A model generated the notes under the pieces. It did not search any database. It saw only the letters and a program-made list of their open reading frames with translations, and was not told the origin of the DNA. The position numbers and the translations under genes are program-made. This document shows positions 34,901 to 44,093 of a DNA stretch of 64,000 bases, piece after piece. Location of the stretch: the NCBI GenBank assembly GCA_003290165.1, contig QNQO01001859.1, positions 124,001-188,000 on the forward strand, read 5' to 3'. Source of the stretch: Berberis thunbergii. Its lineage: Eukaryota; Streptophyta; Magnoliopsida; Ranunculales; Berberidaceae. Position 1 is the stretch's first letter. Every line of letters begins with the position of its first letter.

Positions 34901-35529
34901 CTAGCATTGTGAGTCTTTTCTCTCTGGAGCTGGCATGGAAGATTCTCTTGTTTAGATATCTAGTTAGCATATTTTACATTAATGTTCCATGTACTACAGA
35001 AAATAAAAAAGCAGAACACGACAACAGGATTGCGGACCTGCAATAACATTCTGGCAATGACACAGGTGAGAAAAAAAATACTCTCGTTTTCTTAAAATTT
35101 TCTTTGTTCGAGAGTTTTTTTTTTCCTGAATTAATATGGTCATGCTGTTGATTTCAGCCCTTGAAATCAAAATCACCTTCATTTATTGGAGATAAGAAAA
35201 TCACACTATCATGGAAAGAGACAGTGAAATCTACAGTTCCCTTAGCAACTCCTTCAGCAGGGTACGCTAGAACCTCATCTATTCTCTGGTTTCATATGCG
35301 TTGTATTCATCTGACATGTTTACACACATGTATTTGTTACAGAGGCAAGCGAACTGCTAGTGCTACAAATGGTTCAGGCAATGTAGCTAACAAGAAAGGA
35401 AGGGGTGAGGGTGGGATGCGAAACCAGCTTGTGAACAGGGCATTAGAAGGGTTGTCACGTGGTGGTGGTGGAAGAAGTGGAAGAGGCAGAGGTTGGGGTG
35501 GACGTGGGAGAGGTAGGGGTTACCGTTAA
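16917..35529 (+). CDS. API5: Apoptosis inhibitor 5 (API5/AAC-11)-like protein
   Basis: A nuclear helical-repeat (HEAT/ARM) scaffold protein. Animal API5 counters cell death, and its rice homologue is known for a role in tapetal programmed cell death with DEAD-box helicases. Sixteen exons with consistent phase: 16917-16994, 17108-17269, 27053-27152, 27237-27302, 27993-28090, 28165-28239, 28371-28520, 30188-30256, 30342-30407, 31918-32028, 32868-32957, 33051-33157, 34794-34908, 35000-35065, 35158-35261, 35343-35529; 1,644 nt, 547 residues, close to plant homologues. The N-terminus [36 protein letters not shown] and [19 protein letters not shown] are hallmark segments. The C-terminus is a Gly/Arg-rich RGRG tail after a basic KKGRG stretch, likely nuclear-targeting or RNA-binding. 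No broken codon or splice site was seen. Intron 2 is 9.8 kb and full of transposons; intron 9 holds a hAT-type element. Confidence 0.95.
17339..17694 (-). repeat. 3' LTR of the intronic chromovirus
   Basis: Matches 20380-20734 along its whole length. The last coding frame of the element runs into it (to 17643). Confidence 0.88.
17643..20355 (-). pseudogene. Deleted gag-pol of the intronic chromovirus
   Basis: Reading the minus strand, a gag N-terminus ([17 protein letters not shown], 20355) runs about 58 codons and then joins in frame to RT sequence ([16 protein letters not shown], near 20165): gag, zinc knuckle and protease have been deleted. RT follows at 19994-19551 with FFDDILVYS as its catalytic box and another internal deletion. 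RNase H is at 19554-19273 ([18 protein letters not shown]). Integrase pieces are at 19056-18694, and an intact 235-codon frame at 18350-17643 holds the integrase C-terminus and a chromodomain-like VQWKHLP segment. Confidence 0.85.
20380..20734 (-). repeat. 5' LTR of the intronic chromovirus
   Basis: 355 bp. Its inner border at 20380 abuts the primer-like site at about 20366-20379. Confidence 0.88.
20735..21889. other. API5 intron 2, stretch without recognised elements
   Basis: AT-rich intronic sequence. No terminal repeats or coding similarity were recognised. Confidence 0.5.
22146..23133 (+). mobile_element. 5'-truncated RTE-clade LINE
   Basis: A 988 bp insertion flanked by a perfect 16 bp duplication GATTGAAGGGTAAGTC (22130-22145, 23134-23149). 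It ends in a (GAT)n tail, typical of plant RTE elements, instead of poly(A). It begins in the middle of the reverse transcriptase, as expected for 5' truncation during target-primed insertion. The perfect duplication and open frame make it one of the younger insertions here. Confidence 0.92.
22161..23117 (+). CDS. RTE reverse transcriptase, C-terminal 318 codons (truncated)
   Basis: The frame is open from the truncation point (22146) to the TGA at 23115. Residue 1 given here (ATG 22161) is internal to the original protein. The RT catalytic box is [11 protein letters not shown]; the downstream thumb and C-terminal region keep [32 protein letters not shown] and [11 protein letters not shown], the conserved blocks of RTE proteins. 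The endonuclease and the fingers of the RT are missing, so it cannot be functional, and it has no promoter of its own. Confidence 0.8.
   Translation: MYEGVVTSVRSVGGMSSEFSVSVGLHQGSALVPYLFALVMDELTRHLQEDVPWCMLFADDIVLMDETSAGLSQKLVKWREALESKAFRISRSKEYLVCNFGCEPRGRSNAIEIDGVEVPECDAFQYLGSIIQKNGAIGEDVNHRIKAEWLKWKMASEVLCDRRMPARLKGKCYKTIVRPVMLYGSKCWATMGQHTHRMAVAEMRMLRWMCGKTCKDKIRNERIRRYLGVAPIEDKIRERRLTWFGHVRRRPSTTPIRKCLDWQVNGGCRRRGRSLKTWMKTVNEDIIELGLDEEMWEDRIAWRTKIHVANPENLGNVL
23561..27052. other. API5 intron 2, last 3.5 kb
   Basis: Mostly AT-rich. It contains a short (TTTTA)n-like tract near 24690-24715 and the direct repeat at 25635-25724 (listed separately). Around 26500-26550 there is a short segment resembling LINE/SINE 3' ends (CCCCAACTATTTAGGATTAAG), too short to classify. 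No gene seen. Confidence 0.45.
25635..25724. repeat. 38 bp direct repeat, period 52 bp
   Basis: The 38 bp at 25635-25672 recurs exactly at 25687-25724, separated by 14 bp, in API5 intron 2. Local duplication without other features. Confidence 0.85.
27303..27992. other. API5 intron 4 with possible hAT-family remnants
   Basis: Contains GACACGTATCGTGTCAGATAC near 27548 and ACGTGTCCGACAT near 27801, words like those in the hAT-type elements at 1306 and 31133. No terminal repeats or duplication were found, so a remnant is only suggested. Confidence 0.35.
28521..30187. other. API5 intron 7, nothing recognised
   Basis: 1.67 kb AT-rich intron. I see no terminal repeats, coding similarity or long simple repeats. 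Confidence 0.5.
30419..30568. repeat. 75 bp tandem duplication in API5 intron 9
   Basis: Two head-to-tail copies (30419-30493, 30494-30568) differ at a few positions. It starts 12 bp after the exon 9 donor, so it includes intron-only sequence. Confidence 0.85.
31133..31703 (-). mobile_element. Non-autonomous hAT-type element, 571 bp, second copy
   Basis: Ends CAAGGATGCA and TTCCTTG (inverted), flanked by an 8 bp duplication GAACTAGG/AAACTAGG with one mismatch (31125-31132, 31704-31711). Its reverse complement matches the split element in HGO intron 2 along its length, and the length agrees with the 572 bp obtained there after removing insertions. It lies in API5 intron 9 and has no coding capacity. 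Confidence 0.85.
32029..32867. other. API5 intron 10, nothing recognised
   Basis: 839 bp intron. A locally GC-richer patch (32230-32540) has no recognisable coding or terminal repeats. Confidence 0.45.
33158..34793. other. API5 intron 12
   Basis: 1.6 kb intron. Apart from the TTTTA repeat listed separately, I recognise nothing. Confidence 0.5.
33765..33832. repeat. (TTTTA)n microsatellite
   Basis: About 68 bp of TTTTA and TTTTTA units in API5 intron 12. Confidence 0.95.
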
Positions 35530-36007
35530 TTCTAATACGCAGCAGCTCCTCTCATATATCTGTGCACAACTTGTTGACTCATGGTTACCGGCATAGTGGT
35601 GCCTCCTGCTTTTGCTCCATATCTGCCAGAATGTAGTAGTTGCTTTGTCTGAATCAGACTTGCTTAACCCCCATTCTGATTTCTGAAAATGTCCGCTGAT
35701 ACGCCAAGATTCACTAGAGTCTACAGGACTTCACCAAATTCATCTGAATCTTAATTAGCTAGGCAGAGTATAATGGGTTTTAGCTTCAGTACTTGTCAAT
35801 TAATGAGATTACAACAGTGTCTGTAAAAGTTCCTGTTATTTCATTTTTCAGCAATTGTTTCCCTTTGTTCTAGATATTAATAATATTCTTAATAGACTAC
35901 TTAATATGATTGCATTTTTGCCTTCATATCACACCGCCCATCGAGTTCAGTGTTAGCAATTGAAGCCCCAACTAACTTCGAACATGAAATTAGCTTCTTT
36001 AAAATAC
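35530..36007 (+). other. API5 3' UTR and downstream spacer
   Basis: Sequence after the API5 stop, with the 3' UTR presumably in the first 300 bp (ATTAATGAGATT near 35800 could precede the poly(A) site). It ends at the target duplication of the large nested retrotransposon at 36008. Confidence 0.5.
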
Positions 36008-36012
36008 ATTTC

Positions 36013-36345
36013 TGTCATAACTGGAGATTTTAAATGAAAGAAGAAGTTCAGAAAGAAGGGAGAAATTCAAATTCGAAGATTTTAATGGCAATTTGTAACT
36101 CTTGTTTTAGTTAATAGGAGGGGAACCTTCCACGTGTCAAGTTGTTAATCTCTTTTGAAATTCTTTTGGAAATCCTACTTTACATAGAAGCAAATAAGGG
36201 AAGAACCCCAAGAAGTTTTACAGAGTAAAAATAGGTCTTCTGTTAAGACGAACTAGAGAAGTGTAATTCCTCCCTTTTAGGGTTTGATACAATACTATTG
36301 TTAGTTCTCTCCCAGGATGATCAATTGTTAGTCACGACTGTGACA
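36013..36345 (+). repeat. 5' LTR of the nested chromovirus
   Basis: 333 bp, uninterrupted, and the reference for reading the broken 3' copy: TGTAATTCCTCCC at about 36260 shows the sequence before the Tat-type insertion. Confidence 0.93.
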
Positions 36346-36499
36346 ATTGGTATTAGAGCAAGCTTGTGATCCCTAAAATGACAAATTCATAGAAACAAGA
36401 GCAAATGAGAGGGAGGTGATTGTGAAAGAAATTAAGAAGAATTAACTAGGAACAGTATGCCACATGGAACTTATGAAGGCTGAATTGAAAAGAATAGCC

Positions 36500-39400
36500 A
36501 TGGCGAATGAAACACGAGCAACGCATGGAGGCAAGGATGGCACAACTGTTTCAAATGCTGAATGCCCGCAAGGACACTGGAATGGCAGAAAGGAGCTCTA
36601 TACCTAATTCACAGATCAATGGATCTATGGAATCCCACGGGAGAATTTCTCTCCATGTTCCATTGGAGAGCCATGGTACGTTTTCTAAACTACCTAAGTT
36701 AGAATTTATCCAATTTGATGGATCAAACCCACGCTCATGGATAAAAAAGCGTGAAAGATAGTTTTCACTCTATCAAGTTGTGGAAGAAAACAAGATAGCC
36801 ATAGCCTCCATTCACCTAAATGGTAGAGCAAATCTGTGATTCCTTGACTACCAAGTCTGCAATGAAATTCCTAGCTGTCCAGTTTTCACACCAGACTTAT
36901 GTGAGCATTTTGAAGAGTCAGTCTTAGACAACTATGTTGGATCCTTCAACAAACTGAAACAAGAGACCACAGTAGAAGATTATTATGACTGATTTGAGGA
37001 GCTCAAGTCCCTAATGTTAACTCACAATAAACACCTAGATTCAACTTATTTTATACCAAGCTTTTTAAGTGGCTAAAACTTGAAATTAGAGCCTTAGTTC
37101 AAATGTTTAAACCAGCAAATGTCATCCAAGCTTTTACACTGTCCAGAATGCATGAATCATCTGTTGGACGCAACCCTTCCACAGCTAGAAAACAAAATTA
37201 CTCTACTATCCAACCTAGACAAGGAAATAAATCCTTCGAACAACTAACTAGCATCAAATCTCAATTTCAGTCTAACACAATCAACCCTACTTCTAATACA
37301 AACACTCGTACAACCCCCCAATTCAAACCCACCTATCCTGCATACAACCAAACTGCTGTCAGAGTTCCTTATTCCACAGCCCCTATCAAGAGGTTGACAC
37401 CAGCTCAAATGAAAATAAGACGTGTGAGGGGATTATGCTATAATTGTGATGAACAATACAAACTAGGCACTTGTGTAAACAACAACAATTGTACATGATA
37501 GTACCAGAAAAAGAACCAGCTGAGGAAGATACTTGTAATTCTATAGACACCGAAGACTTAATCCAAGAAATACAAACATACATGGAAGGGTCATTGCATG
37601 TTATACATGGCAGTTTTTCAGTCAACACTATACTAATTAAAGGATTACTTAAGAAGAGAGTTATTTCAATCTTAATTAATACAGCGAGCACACACTCCTT
37701 TCAGGACCCTAGGATGATCAAAGAGACCAAGTTGACACCACAAATGGAGGCCAAGGTAGCAAATGGCCAACAACTGCTCAACAATGCAACCTGTCAGAAT
37801 CTCCTGTGGCCTATGCATTGAATTGCTTTTGAAGGGAAGGTGAGAGTACTTTTGGGGGGATATGACATGGTTTTGGGTGGCGACTAGTTAAAACCTTGTG
37901 GGAACATCATTATTAATCATCAGAAGCTTCAAATTACACAGTGACCTTACAAGGAACCACCAATGAGAGTTCTCTATACTTAATGAAATCAAAAGGAATA
38001 GCTAAATTCATCAAGAAACATTCCTCCTGTTTTTTTGGTCAGCTGTTCTTCATTACCAATACTTCTTCACTGGAACATGAAACTCATCCATTCCTCACTC
38101 AAATACTGTCTGAATTTCAGGACATCTTCCAAATACCAACTGCCTCACCTCCCAGTAGATCCTTGGATCATAAGAACCCTTTCAAGCTAAATACCTCACC
38201 ACCTTCTCAAAACCCTTGCAAGATACCATATGCAAAAACAATGGTGGAACAACTTATTCAAAAGATGCTTCAGGTTGACCTCATCCTACATTCCATAGCC
38301 CTTTTGCAGCCCCAATCCTATTAGTAAAGAAGAATGATGGAATTTGGAGATTCTGTGTGGATTACAGGAGGTTGAATGAAATCACTATCAAGGACAAATT
38401 TTCAATGCCCTTGATCGATGAGCTCCTAGATGAATTCCACGGGGCCACAATGTTTTCTAAGCTAGATCTCAGGTCTAGATACCACCAAATCCTAGTCCAC
38501 CCCCTGACATCCATAAGACTGCATTCAAGACCCACCGTGGCCACTTGGAGTTCAAGGATATGCCATTTGGCCTAACCAATGCCCCAACCTCTTTTCAAGC
38601 CTTGATGAACACATTTTTCAACCACACCTAAGGAAGTTTATATTGGTATTCTTTGATGACATTCTAGTCTATAGCTCATCCTTATCTCTCCACTTCTCCC
38701 ATCTACACACAACATTCACTACTCTCATACAACACCAATTATATGCTAAATTGTCCAAGTGATCATTCATTCAGCCTAGGCTAGAATATTTAGCACATCA
38801 TCAGCCAACAAGGAGTTGAAACATACCCCCAACAGATTGAAGCCATGGTTAAATGGGTCATTCCAAATACACTTAAACAATTGAGAGAGTTTTTGGAATT
38901 AACAAGTTATTATAACAAATTCATACAACATTATGTCCAAATAACACAACCACTTACAGACCTTAAAAAAACTTCATTTGGTCAGAACAAGCTAAGCAAC
39001 CTTTTCAAGCCCTAAAGTAGGCCATGCGGGTTGTCCTTGACTACCTGATCTAGAGATAGGTGATTGCTCAAGGGGAGTAGTAGTACTTTCACAAAGGGCA
39101 GACCAATAACATTCTTCAGCAGAGCTTTGGGTCCTAAGAACTTATCACTATCCACCTATGAGAAGGAATTGCTGGCAATTGTACTTGTTCATAAATGGAG
39201 ATCCTATCTCTTAGGTTCTAAGTTCTATATACTGATAGATCATCAGAGCATAAGACATTTCTTATCACAGAATGTTACTGCTATTCTTCAGCCAAATATG
39301 CATGGCTCTCTAAGCTGCTAGGTTATGACTATGAAATACAGTACAAGAAAGGCGTGGACAACAAAGATGCTGATGCCTTATCTCGTTTTACTGAAGAAAC

Positions 39401-40683
39401 TGCACAGTACTTGGCCATTACAAGAGTCTCACCTCAATGGCTTCAGGATATTGTGTCTAGCTACACTAATGACACTATAACACAACAAACCTTCAACAAC
39501 TACTAGTCATCCCCAGGCGGTTCCAAACTATTCATTCTTTCAAGGTATTCTCAAACATAAGAACAAAATTTACATTGGTACACATAGTTCACTCAGAACA
39601 CAAATCATTCTGGCCTTGCATAATTCTGGAGGGCATTTAGGCCTCATTGCCACCTACAAGAAATTGGGACAACACTTCTATTGAAAGGGTATGAAAACAT
39701 ACCTTACTGAGTTCATTACAACTGTGATATATGCCAGAGAAACAAAGCTGATCAGTCAGCTTATGAGGGCCTCTTACAACCACTACCAGTTCCTAACCAA
39801 GCTTGACAACAAATTTCAATGGATTTCATTGAAGGCCCACCTCCATCCCAACATAAAACTGTCAATATTTGTTTGCAGCATTAGGTATTACCATGGCACT
39901 AAGCAGAACCTACCACCCCACCAACGAACGACCAAACAGAGAACACCAACTCATGTTTGGAAACCTATTTACGTTGTATGACAGGGGAAAACCCCTCCCA
40001 AGGGGCTAAATGGTTGTACCTAGCTGAACATTGGGTCAACACAACTTTTCACACTAGCCTACAACCCACACCATTTCAAGCCCTTTATGGGTGCTCACCC
40101 ACCTTACTAGCCCTTCCACCAATCAATTCTATAATTGTCTCTGATGTACAACAATATTTAGAATAGAATGAACACATGCTTAATCTCATCAAAGATAAAT
40201 TACATAAGGCACAAGAAATGATGAAAATGTATGCGGACAAGAATAGAAGAAACGTTACATTTGTAGTGGGAGATTGGGTTTACCTCAAATTGCAGCCTTA
40301 CAGGTAGACATTTGTCAACTTACGTAAGAACCTGAAGCAATTAACTCAATTCTATGGACACTTCCAGATGATTGAAAAGGTAGGGGTCAGTGGCTTATCA
40401 TCTGCAACTCCCATCACAATCGAAGATTCACCCAGTTTTCCACATTTCACAGCTAAAAAAAAAAGCTAAGCTCTGCTATCACGGCCACCCACAGTTACCT
40501 CTGGTCGATGCACAAGGTAGACTCAAGGCTAAACCAGCTGCAATTTTGGGTCGACGGATGATACCTTGTAACAACAGAGCTGTGACTCAGGTCCTGATTC
40601 AGTGGTCAACCTCTTCAAAAAACGATGCTACGTGGGAAGATTGGGCTCATATAGCTGCATCTTTTCCTCACTTCCGCCCTTGA
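36500..40683 (+). pseudogene. Decayed chromovirus gag-pol with a deleted integrase core
   Basis: Gag is around 36500-37100, with stops at several places. A weakened zinc knuckle (CYNCDEQYKLGTC) is near 37437. The protease motif is altered to NTASTHSFQD near 37677. RT at about 38340-38700 ([30 protein letters not shown] near 38655) is frameshifted. RNase H is at 39064-39321 (FFSRALGPKNLSLSTYEKE). In the integrase, FIEGPPP near 39830 is followed within about 100 bp by sequence that normally lies after the catalytic core (a degenerate YHP-T-N-QTE near 39910), so most of the D,D-35-E core is gone. An open frame at 40390-40683 holds the C-terminus with a chromodomain-like VLIQWS and ATWEDW. Confidence 0.88.
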
Positions 40684-40732
40684 GGACAGGGACGTTGAAA
40701 AGGTGTGGGCATGTCATAACTGGAGAAGTTAA

Positions 40733-42261
40733 GAGGGGTGTATTGTATATGGATTCTTATGGAATTGATAAATAATTTAAAAAGTCCACGGACTCTTTAA
40801 ATTGTCCACGGACTTCTGCTGATTTCTTAAATCCATAAACTTTTGCTACAGACTTTCTAGAGATTTATGAAAATCCACGGACTTTGTATGAACGACTTTT
40901 ACAGATTTCTAATTATTTGCAAGATAAAAAGAAGTTGGTAAATAGTGATGAAAACAAAAAAACGCCGGCATATAATTAACAAAAGTGAGAGATATATGTG
41001 CTAAAAAAACTAGAAAAAGAAAAGGTCGTTATTAGCATATTTAAAATAAGAAGTAAACGTCCATAAATTGTATTATGATCATTATTCTCCTTCATGATCA
41101 TGGTCACTTTCTTCAAAATAAGAAGTAAAAGTTCATAAAATTTGGGTATCACTTCTTCAATGGGTTTCCTCAAATTCCCAATAAAATGCCTCCATCTCCA
41201 AATCTTTGAACATCAGTTGTAAAGAATGTATTATATCCAAAACAACTTTTGAGCTGCACTAGAAAGCGATTGATGATTAGCTTGAGTGATTGTCATGAAT
41301 GGTATTATAATAATGTGCAGAAGGAGTGTTAAACTTCCAGAATAGAGTGCCAGATATTAAAATCACAACTAATAACTTGACATCAAATTAACAAAGAAGA
41401 AAAGTAGAAACACGAACAAATGAACATCATACTCACAACATCCACCACAAATTCAACATCTAGTTCATTCTAAAATCAATTATTCAATTGCGTGAAATCT
41501 TCAATCACCAATAATGAAATACCTAGAAAATTCGAACTAATTTATACGGAAACCAAAAGGTCAAAAGAAGAAGGAGGAATAACAGAACTGATCAAAGACA
41601 CGCAAGAGAACGGATCGCAACACTTAATCGCAGCAGAATTGATCGCGGTCACCACCACGACTTCTCCTATCTTGTTCTCCTATAACAGCAAAATTGATCG
41701 CATCAGCCATGACTTCTTCTATATCGTTCTCGTCTTTCTTGCCTTTCCACTTCCTCCTTCCTAGTGAATATGAGCAGCTTTAGGGCTTAGGTTGGGGACG
41801 TGGTAGTCCTGGAGCTAAGAAGAAGTGTTCCATGAACACAAAGCGGGGAGCGAGACTCTTTTTTTTGGTTTCGCGGGTTGTTTGGGAAGATCATCTTCGC
41901 GGCTGGCACAAGGAAGAACTTTGAGAGACTTTTTTCCAGGTTGAAATCTTTGATATGGAGGCTGGCAAATTATTGAACTTTGTTATTTATACCTAACACT
42001 ACAAAGTCCATGAGAATCCATGATTTTCCAAATCCATAAATATGAATGATATTTTGAATACCCTAAAACTTTTGTGGACTTTCTGAAATTCATATTGAAT
42101 ACCCCTAGACTTTGTGGATTTCAGAAAGACTTTTTGAAATCCTGATTGAATACCCCTAGATTTTTGTGGACTTTTTAAAATCCAAATTGAATACACTTGG
42201 ATTTTCAGAATCCATGGAATTTATTAAATTGCCTACAAAATCCAGATACAATACACCCCCC
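40733..42261. mobile_element. PIF/Harbinger-type element, 1.5 kb, non-autonomous
   Basis: Terminal inverted repeats of about 23 bp (GAGGGGTGTATTGTATATGG at the left; the right end reads CAATACACCCCCC) with two mismatches, and a TAA duplication (40730-40732, 42262-42264), the hallmark 3 bp target of this superfamily. Both subterminal regions repeat words such as TCCACGGACTT and ATTGAATACCCCTAG many times, in opposite directions on the two sides. The interior has only short frames (40976-41173 minus, 41492-41764 plus) with no transposase motif I can identify. Confidence 0.85.
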
Positions 42262-42509
42262 TAAATGAAAGAAGAAGCCAAGAAAGAATGGTGCAAAAGT
42301 CGAATTTGAAAATGTTAATGACATTTTTGTAATTTTGGTTTTAGTTAGTTAAGAGGAGGGGAACCTTCCACATGTCAAGCTGTTATTAGTCCTCTTTTGA
42401 AATTTTGTTAGAAATCCAGCTTTAAATATAAGCAAATAGGGGAAGAACCCTATGAAGTTTTACAGAGTAAAAATAGGTCTCCTGTTTAGACGTACTTGAT
42501 AAGTGTAAT

Positions 42510-43002
42510 TGATGCAGTCAATTTTCGCTCACCGCTTGACCTGCTGAACTGCATAAGGAATGCACATGATCCACTAACCACCATTGTGGTGGCCGATGAC
42601 ACTCCGATGCTAAAGTCAGACAGAGATCTGAAGAAGGCGTAATGCTGTAAACAAGGAATTTATAACGTACTTTAGCTTACCAACCTCATGTCTTTTTTAT
42701 AGTGTTGGAGTCCTGGTTTGACCAGACCATCGGTGGCATAGTTTAGGGAAGAAGATATTTATGAAATTCTTTATCTAATTAGGAGTTGTGCTGTGAAGGG
42801 AAGTTTCCCTGTTAGACACGTGCTCCTAGATACGCGGGAGATAGTTTTCAATCAGAGTGTTGTCCATAGGTAGAAGGTTTTCATGTGCGACGTATACTCT
42901 GGTATTTGCTTCCTAGATGGAAACAAAGAGTTGTTGTCTTGCCCGTCTGAAGCTGATCCCTGAGATACTTGCGTTAATAGGGCTTACGAGTATTGGGGAT
43001 AC
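42510..43002 (-). repeat. 3' LTR of the Tat-type element, U3 end missing
   Basis: Matches 48338-48804 with small indels, then the match stops; the remaining ~180 bp of the other LTR (48805-48985) have no counterpart here. Confidence 0.8.
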
Positions 43003-43880
43003 CTTGGCGATCATTGTCTGTAGAAGAGCAATAGACCCTTGACGAGTCATCTTCATCTTTGTGAGAGCGCTGACGAGACTCTCACTTCCTAGGCCATCGT
43101 CATCCATGCGCAGCGGACTAGGCGTCGGGCACCAGAAACCGTCGCCATCAGTCGCGAACTAACCAAGCTTATCTGGTAAGCTCGACGATCATTGTCTGTA
43201 GAAAAGCAATGATCCTTTGGCGAGTCCATCATCATCATCATCATCATCATCAGGCATGAGAGTGCTGAATAGACTCTCACTTCCTTGGCCAACGTTATAT
43301 GCACGCAACGAAATAGGCGTCAGACACTAGAAGTTGTAGTCATCAGTCGCGAACCGACTAAGCTTACCTGGTAAGGTCGGCAAACATTGTTTGTAGACGA
43401 GCAATGATCCCTAAGTGAGTCCGTCATAATCAGGCGGGAGAGCTCTAACTAGACTTATACTTCTTCGACCATCGTCATCCGCGCACAGCAAACTAGGCGC
43501 CGACCACCAAAAATTGTCACCATCAGTCGCGAGCTGACTAAGCTTACGTGGTAAGTTCGACGATCATAGTTTGTATAAGAGCAATGATTCCTTGGCGAGT
43601 CGTCGTCATCAGGCGTGAGAACACTGACTAAAGTCTCACTTCTTCTGCTATCGTCATCCGCGCACAACAGACTAGGTATTCGGGCACCAGAAGCCGTTGT
43701 CATCAGTCACGAACTAACTAAGCTTACCTAGTAAGTTCAACGATCATTACCTGTAGAAGAGCAATGATCCCTTTGGCGAGTCGTCATGATCAGGCGTGAG
43801 AATGTTGACTAGACTCCCACTTCCTCGACCATTGTCGTCCGCACGCAGCATACTAGGCGTCGGGTGCGATCTCTCAGATC
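43003..43880 (-). repeat. Tandem array of about five ~180 bp units
   Basis: Units start near 43009, 43187, 43381, 43561 and 43741 (spacing about 178-195 bp). Each contains GATCATTGTCTGTAGAAGAG or variants, GGCGAGTCGTC, a TCTCACTTCC block, ACTAGGCGTCGGGCACC, CAGTCGCGAACTGAC and AAGCTTACCTGGTAAG. The second unit has an expanded (ATC)n. The array sits between the pol region and the truncated 3' LTR, where Tat elements are known to carry tandem repeats. Confidence 0.85.
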
Positions 43881-44093
43881 TGGCCATGGCGAGATGATTG
43901 GAGGTTGCATTGGTTGTAACGGACAACAGTTGAAGTTTAGTAAAAGCAAATATTTTTATTGATAATATTTTTTGAGGTGTTCTACATTCCATGGTCGTTT
44001 AAGTCCGTCAGCGTTTATATCTTCCAACCAGTATGTCTCGGGCCTGTTGACCTTGGTCACCCTGTAGGGTCCTTCCCAATTTGGGTTCAGCTT

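Noticed and set aside
34527..34970. 147-codon minus-strand open frame over API5 exon 13
   Set aside because: Antisense to a well-supported exon and intron, with no recognisable motif.
43089..43304. Minus-strand frame with a Met run
   Set aside because: The Met run is the (ATC)n expansion in one ~180 bp repeat unit; not a gene.
43003..43880. Possible CRISPR-like or gene-coding repeat array
   Set aside because: Units of ~180 bp without unique spacers, in a plant retrotransposon; ordinary tandem repeat.
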